The notes beneath the pieces were generated by a model. It saw only the letters and a list, made by a program, of their open reading frames with translations, was not told the DNA's origin and did not search any database. Below are positions 1 through 4,408 of a stretch of DNA of 5,225 bases, one piece after another. The translations under genes and the position numbers were made by a program. The DNA is taken from NCBI GenBank assembly GCA_027064665.1, contig JAMOPH010000417.1:1-5225 (forward strand), read 5' to 3'. Each line of letters starts with the position of its first letter. Position 1 is the first letter of the stretch. This DNA comes from a bacterium. Lineage in GTDB: Bacteria > UBP14 > UBA6098 > B30-G16.

Positions 1-2
1 CC

Positions 3-362
3 GACGAAAAGGTCTATTTAGGCGATGCCACCGGACATCAGGGGGATTACATCGCCTTTGACGCAGTCTGGTGGCACGCAATCCCGCTGGAAATAGAGGA
101 CAGACAGGATATGAAGCCAGACCGAGTGCAGATTGCAGTCTATCCCAATCCGTTCAATTCGGTCTGCCGGATTTCTGTGCCGTCGGGCACGGACGCCGTG
201 CGGATATACGATATCCGGGGCAATTTGGTGGAAACTCTCAACCGCCGGAAAAACGGGGAATTTCTGTGGGCGCCGCCACAATCCGTGCCCGCAGGAATTT
301 ACATCGTCTCGGCGTATGCGAACGGGAAAACTCGCTCAATCCGGGTCCTTCTGGTCAGATGA
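3..362 (+). CDS. C-terminal fragment of a secreted protein with a T9SS-like C-terminal sorting domain (5' end outside window)
   Basis: The reading frame is open from the left edge and ends at TGA 360-362, leaving 119 visible residues; the start lies outside the window. Residues 1-27 contain VYLGD, GDYIAFDAVWW and look like the last strands of a beta-sandwich. The DAVWW ending weakly recalls golvesin-type C-terminal domains, but this is not secure. After a short linker (about 30-42), residues 44-119 form a sorting domain: YPNPFNSVC at 47-55, VRIYDIRGNLV at 66-76, SVPAGIYIV at 94-102 and a basic end RVLLVR at 114-119. In the FCB group, domains of this kind direct Sec-exported proteins through the type IX machinery to the surface or medium. 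The catalytic or binding part of the protein is not visible, so no function can be given. An internal ATG at 111 lies within this continuous frame and is not the real start. The last 27 bases overlap the convergent deaminase gene. Confidence 0.85.
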   Translation, partial: DEKVYLGDATGHQGDYIAFDAVWWHAIPLEIEDRQDMKPDRVQIAVYPNPFNSVCRISVPSGTDAVRIYDIRGNLVETLNRRKNGEFLWAPPQSVPAGIYIVSAYANGKTRSIRVLLVR

Positions 363-842
363 CTCCTCCTCGTCGGAAAGCATCCCGCAGATATCGGGCT
401 TGGGCAGGAATATCACCGGAATTCCCAGTTGGTTCAGGAGTTTGTCGGAGAACTCGTCGGGGTATTCCTCGGCGACATAGATTTTTTTGACGCCGGCGTT
501 GGCTAAAATTTTTGCGCAGGTGATACAGGGTTTGGTGGTGCAGTAGAGGACCGAATCCCTGGTGGAGACGCCGAAAAGCGCCGCCTGAATTATTGCGTTC
601 TGCTCGGCATGGAGACCCCAGCACAGTTCCTGCCGCTCGCCAGAGGGGATATTCAGTTGCTCCCGCAGGCAACCAATCTCATCGCAGTGGGGGAACCCCG
701 ACGGCGGACCGTTGTAGCCGGTGGCTAAAATTCTGCGGTCCCGAACCAGAACCGCACCCACTTTCCGCCTCGTGCAGGTGGAACGCTCCCGCACCAGAAA
801 CGCCATTGCCATAAAGTATTCGTCCCACGAGGGTCTTTTCAT
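336..842 (-). CDS. dCMP deaminase (deoxycytidylate deaminase, ComEB-type)
   Basis: This 168-residue zinc enzyme of the cytidine/deoxycytidylate deaminase fold should convert dCMP to dUMP in the cytoplasm, supplying thymidylate synthase. The active site is complete. HAEQNAI at 78-84 gives the zinc-binding His78 and the proton-shuttling Glu80. PCITC at 105-109 gives zinc ligands Cys106 and Cys109. The substrate-side motif GYNGPPSGFPHC at 42-53 is typical of dCMP deaminases as opposed to free-nucleoside deaminases. Cys23 and Cys53 might contribute to a second structural zinc, as in the phage T4 enzyme, but this is inferred. The length is near the usual family size. The end is an acidic tail, DEEESSDQKDPD at 157-168, whose last eight residues lie inside the convergent neighbour. 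ATG 842-840 is chosen because AAGGAGG sits five bases upstream. Paralogues such as riboflavin deaminases are unlikely given the GYNGPP...HC segment. Confidence 0.93.
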   Translation of the reverse strand: MKRPSWDEYFMAMAFLVRERSTCTRRKVGAVLVRDRRILATGYNGPPSGFPHCDEIGCLREQLNIPSGERQELCWGLHAEQNAIIQAALFGVSTRDSVLYCTTKPCITCAKILANAGVKKIYVAEEYPDEFSDKLLNQLGIPVIFLPKPDICGMLSDEEESSDQKDPD

Positions 843-847
843 CTGCG

Positions 848-854
848 CCTCCTT
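848..854 (-). promoter_or_regulatory. Ribosome binding site of the dCMP deaminase gene
   Basis: On the minus strand the sequence reads AAGGAGG, followed by five bases (CGCAG) and then ATG. This is a near-perfect anti-Shine-Dalgarno match at good spacing and fixes the deaminase start at 842. Confidence 0.85.
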
Positions 855-880
855 AAATTGCCCCGCACTCCGAAAAAATC

Positions 881-909
881 TTGACTATTAACTCTCGCCA
901 GATTAAAAT
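881..909 (+). promoter_or_regulatory. Sigma70-type promoter for the small membrane protein/cupin pair
   Basis: TTGACT at 881-886 and TAAAAT at 904-909 are separated by exactly 17 bases. Each hexamer matches five of six consensus positions. Transcription would begin around 916, giving a leader of roughly 23 bases before the ATG at 939. It lies in the only spacer upstream of this gene pair. The opposite-strand promoter needed for the deaminase must share this 96-bp spacer, but no equally good match is visible. Confidence 0.65.
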
Positions 910-925
910 TCAATCAAAATTAGAC

Positions 926-931
926 GGGGGA
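926..931 (+). promoter_or_regulatory. Ribosome binding site that decides the start of the small membrane protein
   Basis: GGGGGA lies seven bases before ATG 939. An in-frame TTG at 933 would sit only one base from this purine run, which is too close for initiation, so the ATG is preferred. Confidence 0.55.
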
Positions 932-938
932 TTTGGCA

Positions 939-1115
939 ATGAAATTTTTTAGGTCCTGGATATTCTGGCTGATATACTCGCTGATTCCGGCGCTTCTGAC
1001 TCTGGCGTTTGACTGGACACGCCAGACTATGGTTTACATTTATTTTCTGGCGGTATTGGTCGCCATAGGGTTCTGGTGGATTTTGGAGAAAGTTGACCCG
1101 CAGGAAGAGTTTTAA
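939..1115 (+). CDS. Small two-helix membrane protein of unknown function
   Basis: This is a 58-residue protein that I do not recognise. It has two hydrophobic stretches long enough to cross the membrane, at about residues 7-24 (WIFWLIYSLIPALLTLAF) and 32-50 (VYIYFLAVLVAIGFWWI region). A short polar loop around DWTRQT joins them. The N-terminus MKFFRSW is basic and the C-terminal tail EKVDPQEEF is acidic, so by the positive-inside tendency the N-terminus is probably cytoplasmic; the hairpin would then place both ends inside. Support for it being real comes from the strong promoter upstream, an acceptable ribosome binding site, and a one-base gap to the cupin gene, whose own ribosome binding site lies inside this gene's 3' end. 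The tight spacing suggests co-transcription and perhaps translational coupling. Function is unknown; a membrane partner of the cupin is only an inference. Confidence 0.72.
   Translation: MKFFRSWIFWLIYSLIPALLTLAFDWTRQTMVYIYFLAVLVAIGFWWILEKVDPQEEF
1102..1109 (+). promoter_or_regulatory. Ribosome binding site of the cupin gene, inside the upstream gene
   Basis: The purine run AGGAAGAG in the last codons of the small membrane protein ends seven bases before ATG 1117. It supports this ATG over an in-frame TTG at 1093, which would overlap the upstream gene and adds eight residues with no cupin character. Confidence 0.5.
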
Positions 1116-1116
1116 T

Positions 1117-1470
1117 ATGAGCGAACCGAAAGCAAAAGCGGTCCATCAGAGCGAGATTCCCGCCGAAGTAGTGCAGGATGAGGGTGCGCAGGGGGTTACG
1201 ATTCAGTGGCTTATCGCCGGGCGGGACGGGGCGCCGAATTTCTATATGCGCCGGTTCACTGTAGTGCCGGGCGGTTTCACCCCGAAACACTCCCACGCCC
1301 ACGAACACGAGGTATATTGCCTCGCCGGCAGGGGCGAGGTCCTCATCGGCGACAGGTGGCACCCATTTGAGAAGGACTTTGTGATTTTCGTCCCGCCGTG
1401 GGTGGAGCACCAGTTCAAAAACACCGGCGACGAGGACTTGGTGTTTCTGTGCCTTGTCCCCGCAAGATAA
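1117..1470 (+). CDS. Single-domain cupin protein, probably metal-binding
   Basis: The 117-residue protein is one complete cupin beta-barrel. Motif 1 is seen at 52-73: GGFTPKHSHAHEHEVYCLAGRG, with likely metal ligands His58, His60 and Glu65 (or His64). Motif 2 is at 87-102 and includes VPPWVEHQFKN, with the third histidine His98 and the usual Asn102. All classical ligands are present, so a bound divalent metal is expected. Small cupins of this shape include sugar-phosphate isomerases, dioxygenases, and sensing or storage proteins, and the sequence does not choose between them. There is no signal peptide, so the protein is cytoplasmic. It starts one base after the small membrane protein and probably shares its promoter at 881-909. 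Its stop is followed within six bases by a hairpin, but that hairpin is shaped to terminate the opposite strand. The substrate is unknown. Confidence 0.88.
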   Translation: MSEPKAKAVHQSEIPAEVVQDEGAQGVTIQWLIAGRDGAPNFYMRRFTVVPGGFTPKHSHAHEHEVYCLAGRGEVLIGDRWHPFEKDFVIFVPPWVEHQFKNTGDEDLVFLCLVPAR

Positions 1471-1495
1471 AAAAGTCCGGGGCAGATGCCCCGGA
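1469..1495 (-). terminator. Intrinsic terminator of the purine nucleoside phosphorylase gene
   Basis: A perfect eight-base-pair stem, TCCGGGGC at 1476-1483 pairing with GCCCCGGA at 1488-1495, encloses a four-base loop. Read on the minus strand, the stem is followed by C and then six Ts (the complement of A1469-1474), the layout of a rho-independent terminator. It lies 55 bases past the phosphorylase stop. On the plus strand the T-run is absent after the stem, so it would be a poor terminator for the cupin transcript, though the hairpin could protect that mRNA's 3' end. Confidence 0.8.
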
Positions 1496-1549
1496 ATGCC
1501 CCCACAGAGACCATTCAAAAAACGAGGTGTCCGCCTGTGGAGTGTAATT

Positions 1550-2389
1550 TTATTTCTCTACTGCCTTTGCAATTTTTGGCACGAGCGCCTTCACAAGGCG
1601 AGCCATCTTCTCGTCCGCGGTGGCGGCAGTGGCAAGAATTTCCTCAAGAGTCACAGGTTTCAGGGCATCGGGAAGGCACATATCGGTTATCACCGAAAAT
1701 CCGATGACCTTCATCCCGGAATGGACCGCCACGATGACCTCCGGCGCGGTGGACATCCCGACGGCATCGCCGCCGATAAGCCTGAGGAAACGATATTCCG
1801 CCGGGGTCTCCAAATTCGGTCCCGCCATAGGAACATAGACCCCCTGCACAAGGCGAATTCCCAACTGGAGTGCGGTTTCCTCCGCCAGAAGTCGCAGTTC
1901 CTTGGTGTAGGCGTCGGACATATCGGGGAAACGCGGACCGAGCGAATCGTCGTTGGGACCGATTAGCGGGTTGTCGCCGATGAGGTTGATGTGGTCGGTG
2001 ATGAGCATAATATCCCCGGGGCGGAAAAGCGGGTTCAGAGCGCCGGCGGCGTTGGACACCAGAAGCACCTTCGCCCCAAGCGCCTTCATCACCCGCACCG
2101 GATAGGTGATTTGCTTCATCGTCCAGCCCTCGTAGTAGTGGAACCGCCCCTGCATAGCCATCACCGGCACACCGGACAGCGTCCCGAAAAGGAGTTTCCC
2201 GGCGTGGCTTTCCACCGTGGACACCGCAAAGTGTGGGAGTTTCTCGTAGGGGATTTCCACCTCAACCTCAATCGCCTCGGCAACCTTGCCAAGCCCGGTG
2301 CCCAGAATTATCCCGATGGTCGGCGTGCCCTGATAATACTGCCGAATTACCGGAATCGTTTCCTCAAGTTGCTTGCGAATCTCAAGCAT
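1550..2389 (-). CDS. Purine nucleoside phosphorylase, trimeric (PNP-I/MTAP) family
   Basis: The 279-residue enzyme should cleave purine (deoxy)ribonucleosides with phosphate to give the base and (deoxy)ribose-1-phosphate, in cytoplasmic purine salvage. Phosphate-site motifs are GTGLG at 30-34, SHAG at 61-64 (His62), QGRFHYYEGW at 80-89 (His84, Tyr86) and SNAAG at 112-116. DHINLIGDNPLIGPN at 132-146 is a family hallmark. The base and ribose site is seen in GPNLETPAE at 190-198 (Glu194, equivalent to human Glu201) and GMST at 211-214 (Met212). The usual Asn of human PNP (Asn243) is Asp236 here, in VITDMCLP; see findings. The size is normal for the trimeric class. ATG 2389 is chosen because GGAGG lies six bases upstream. 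An upstream in-frame ATG at 2548 would add 53 residues with no family similarity. A terminator lies at 1469-1495. A perfect TTGACA occurs upstream on this strand (2447-2452), but its -10 is weak. Confidence 0.94.
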   Translation of the reverse strand: MLEIRKQLEETIPVIRQYYQGTPTIGIILGTGLGKVAEAIEVEVEIPYEKLPHFAVSTVESHAGKLLFGTLSGVPVMAMQGRFHYYEGWTMKQITYPVRVMKALGAKVLLVSNAAGALNPLFRPGDIMLITDHINLIGDNPLIGPNDDSLGPRFPDMSDAYTKELRLLAEETALQLGIRLVQGVYVPMAGPNLETPAEYRFLRLIGGDAVGMSTAPEVIVAVHSGMKVIGFSVITDMCLPDALKPVTLEEILATAATADEKMARLVKALVPKIAKAVEK

Positions 2390-2395
2390 AGCACC

Positions 2396-2400
2396 CCTCC
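2396..2400 (-). promoter_or_regulatory. Ribosome binding site that decides the phosphorylase start
   Basis: The minus strand reads GGAGG, then six bases, then ATG 2389-2387. This rules in the 279-residue form over a longer frame starting at 2548. Confidence 0.75.
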
Positions 2401-2501
2401 GTTTTGTTTGAGATATTGACTTCAAATTTGCGGCGAAGGAAGATTTTGTCAACAAATTATCGCAGACCCGGCGATTACCTCTATACCCCGGATATTTCTC
2501 T

Positions 2502-2530
2502 TTGTTTCCGACACAATTTTTCAATATCAT
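2502..2530 (+). promoter_or_regulatory. Candidate promoter of the propeller protein gene
   Basis: TTGTTT at 2502-2507 and TATCAT at 2525-2530 are 17 bases apart. The -10 matches five of six consensus bases, the -35 only three. The predicted start near 2537 gives a leader of about 25 bases containing the strong ribosome binding site. This is the best match found on the plus strand in the 172-bp divergent spacer 2390-2561. Apart from this element and the two ribosome binding sites, that spacer holds nothing else recognisable. Confidence 0.4.
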
Positions 2531-2546
2531 TTTTATGAGAAATTTC

Positions 2547-2555
2547 AAAAGGAGG
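2547..2555 (+). promoter_or_regulatory. Ribosome binding site that decides the propeller protein start
   Basis: AAAAGGAGG ends six bases before ATG 2562. The in-frame ATGs at 2502 and 2535 lie upstream of this site and would put charged residues ahead of a clean signal peptide, so 2562 is the real start. Confidence 0.85.
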
Positions 2556-2561
2556 CAAATT

Positions 2562-4310
2562 ATGCACGGTAGATTGAGCGTTGTTCTGCTTATTTTTGTC
2601 CTGGTCGGAGCGTGTTTCTCTCAGGGATGGGAGCGCACCTACGGGGAGGATGGGGATGATCTGGGATGGTCTGTTATACAGACCTCCGACGGAGGATACT
2701 TCATCACCGCCACGACTTGGCCCAGCACCACTTCTTATAGCGATCTCTATCTTATCAAAACCAATTCCCTTGGAGACACACTTTGGACCCGAGTTTATGG
2801 GGGGGTCCAATGTGAGGAAGCCTGTCAGGTGAAACAGACCTCCGACGGCGGCTATGCGGTGGTGGGATGGACAGGGTCCTTTGGGGCGGGCTATTACGAT
2901 TTTTACTTGATTAGAACCGCCCCGAACGGCGATACTCTCTGGGCTCGCACCTACGGTGGCACCGGCAACGATTTTGCCTATGGACTTGCCATAACCCCAG
3001 ACGGAGGATTTTTGCTGGCTGGCACATACGCCTCCGACTACTACAGGATTTCTGAGGGCTATGTCTATCTGGTAAGAACCGACTCTGTGGGCGACACTCT
3101 TTGGACCCGCACCTACGGAGGAAGTCAGGCGGATGTGGCTTATGCCCTTGCACTTACCGCTGATGGAGGTTCCATAGTTGCCGGAGCAACTTACTCCTTC
3201 GGGGCAGGAGAATGTGATGTATATATTCTGAAATTTGACCCGGCGGGCGATACTCTCTGGACTCGCGTCTACGGCGGTCCCGAACACGATGCGGGATATG
3301 CGGTGGCGCAAACTTCTGACGGAGGATATATTATTACAGGTATAACTTCTTCCTTCGGCGCAGGTGGATACGATATCTATTTGCTCAGACTCAGTCCCGA
3401 CGGCGATACCTTGTGGACGCGCACTTACGGAGATTCCTGCGATGAGGCAGGGCATTCCGTCGCACAAACCCCGGACGGTGGCTTTGTTATTGTCGGATAC
3501 ACATCCTCCTTCGGCGCGGGCTCAAACGATGTCTATATTATCAAAACCGATTCGGTGGGCAATCTCCTCTGGCAACGGACTGTTGGCGGGCACGGCGACG
3601 ATGCGGGTTTCTCCTTTGACCTGACTACCGACGGAGGATTCATCATCACAGGATACACCGCCTCCTCCGGTGCAGGCGGTTATGATGTCTATCTTGTCAA
3701 AGCCGATTCCCTTGGCTATGTGGACACCACAAATTTCCCGCCGGTCTTCACCTTGTGCCCGGGCGATACCTCTGCGACTCTCCATAGTTTCTTGGTCATA
3801 AACTTTAGGGCACAGGACCCGGACGACGACCCGATAACTTACTCATTGGTTGAGGGACCGGAACCCCTGCTATTTGAACACGGACATATGTTTTTCCGGG
3901 CGGATTCTGTCGGTGTTTTTCACTTCGTAATCACCGCGTGCGATACCCACGGCGCCTGCGACACCTGTGAGTTCTATGTCACCGTGGTTGACACCCCCGA
4001 CACTGACGCGATCCCGGAAGTGGGAGCCAAACCGAAGGCATTGTCCTTACAGATTCAACCCAATCCGTTCAACTCCTCGTGCGCAATCGTCGCGCCCGCG
4101 GGAGCAGTGGTGGAAGTCTATGACCTGCAGGGAAATCAGATTGCGACCCTGTCCGCCCCTCATTCGCAGAGCACACGGTTCAAAAACTGCGCGGGGAATT
4201 TTGCAGAATACATCTGGTCGCCCGACGAATCGGTCCCCTCGGGGATTTACATAATAAGGGCGACAAAGGACAACCGGACAGCCATCCGGCGGGTAATTCT
4301 AATCCGTTAG
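2562..4310 (+). CDS. Secreted seven-repeat beta-propeller protein with Ig-like domain and T9SS-like sorting domain
   Basis: The protein has 582 residues. Residues 1-20 are a signal peptide: a short basic start, hydrophobic LSVVLLIFVLVG, then ACFSQ. Residues 21-386 are seven tandem repeats of 52 residues (the third has 54), with the pattern TLWTRTYGG...D...AVAQTSDGGYIITGxTSSFGAG..DVYLIKTDSxGD. Seven regular repeats with an inward Trp and an Asp/Gly-rich turn suggest a seven-bladed beta-propeller. Residues about 394-476 form an Ig/cadherin-like domain with the hallmark AQDPDDDPITYSL at 417-429 and four cysteines (399, 460, 466, 469). Residues 497-582 are a sorting domain: QPNPFNSSC at 499-507, VEVYDLQGNQIATL at 517-530, SVPSGIYIIRA at 557-567 and the end RRVILIR. 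It is probably exported by Sec and then type IX-like secretion to the cell surface. No catalytic residues are evident; binding or adhesion is only a guess. It is divergent from the phosphorylase gene. Confidence 0.9.
   Translation: MHGRLSVVLLIFVLVGACFSQGWERTYGEDGDDLGWSVIQTSDGGYFITATTWPSTTSYSDLYLIKTNSLGDTLWTRVYGGVQCEEACQVKQTSDGGYAVVGWTGSFGAGYYDFYLIRTAPNGDTLWARTYGGTGNDFAYGLAITPDGGFLLAGTYASDYYRISEGYVYLVRTDSVGDTLWTRTYGGSQADVAYALALTADGGSIVAGATYSFGAGECDVYILKFDPAGDTLWTRVYGGPEHDAGYAVAQTSDGGYIITGITSSFGAGGYDIYLLRLSPDGDTLWTRTYGDSCDEAGHSVAQTPDGGFVIVGYTSSFGAGSNDVYIIKTDSVGNLLWQRTVGGHGDDAGFSFDLTTDGGFIITGYTASSGAGGYDVYLVKADSLGYVDTTNFPPVFTLCPGDTSATLHSFLVINFRAQDPDDDPITYSLVEGPEPLLFEHGHMFFRADSVGVFHFVITACDTHGACDTCEFYVTVVDTPDTDAIPEVGAKPKALSLQIQPNPFNSSCAIVAPAGAVVEVYDLQGNQIATLSAPHSQSTRFKNCAGNFAEYIWSPDESVPSGIYIIRATKDNRTAIRRVILIR
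2622..3719 (+). repeat. Seven tandem coding repeats of about 156 bp (propeller blades)
   Basis: The repeats are in register at 2622-2777, 2778-2933, 2934-3095, 3096-3251, 3252-3407, 3408-3563 and 3564-3719. Six are exactly 156 bp and the third is 162 bp. At the DNA level the best-conserved stretches are the segment encoding GDTLWTR(T/V)YGG and the segment encoding TSDGGY. The rest has diverged, so the array is old rather than a recent slippage expansion. Confidence 0.9.
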
Positions 4311-4325
4311 TCATCCCCCGCACAG

Positions 4326-4345
4326 TTTTCCATAGAGATGGAAAA
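4326..4345. other. Perfect inverted repeat in the convergent spacer
   Basis: TTTTCCAT at 4326-4333 pairs perfectly with ATGGAAAA at 4338-4345 around the loop AGAG. It starts 15 bases after the propeller gene's stop, in the 98-bp spacer between two convergent genes. The stem is AT-rich and is not followed by a clear T-run on either strand, so it is a weak candidate for a bidirectional transcription end or an mRNA 3'-end hairpin. Nothing else was recognised in this spacer. Confidence 0.4.
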
Positions 4346-4408
4346 AAGCGACCCCACGGATAGCAATCTCCCCACCGGGGGCAAAAACAGGGCTCCGGAT
4401 GACGGGCA

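Noticed and set aside
885..925. Minus-strand promoter for the dCMP deaminase (TTGAAT with TAATAG 17 bases on)
   Set aside because: Only four of six and three of six consensus matches in an AT-rich spacer, no better than chance.
1027..1518. Open frame on the minus strand under the cupin gene
   Set aside because: It is antisense to the cupin motifs and to the downstream end of the small membrane gene, and it runs through the terminator hairpin.
1454..1966. Open frame on the plus strand running over the phosphorylase gene
   Set aside because: It is antisense to the phosphorylase, begins inside the cupin gene, has an Arg/His/Gly-rich translation typical of shadow frames and resembles no family.
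2424..2452. Minus-strand promoter for the phosphorylase: perfect TTGACA at 2447-2452
   Set aside because: At 17-base spacing the -10 hexamer is AAATTT, which matches only two consensus positions, so it is not listed as a feature. It could still be a promoter with an activator.
2390..2548. Upstream extension of the phosphorylase to an ATG at 2548
   Set aside because: The extra 53 residues have no family similarity, would cross the divergent promoter region and ignore the good ribosome binding site before ATG 2389.
2481..3467. Long open frame of 328 codons on the minus strand across the propeller gene
   Set aside because: It is antisense to a well-supported repeat protein. Its apparent periodicity mirrors the propeller repeats, its composition is low-complexity Gly/Ser/Val, and it has no supported start.
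4366..4381. C-run/G-run mini hairpin (CCCC ACC GGGG) considered as a terminator
   Set aside because: The stem is only about four base pairs with a three-base loop, and the adjacent T-run on the minus strand comes before the stem rather than after it.
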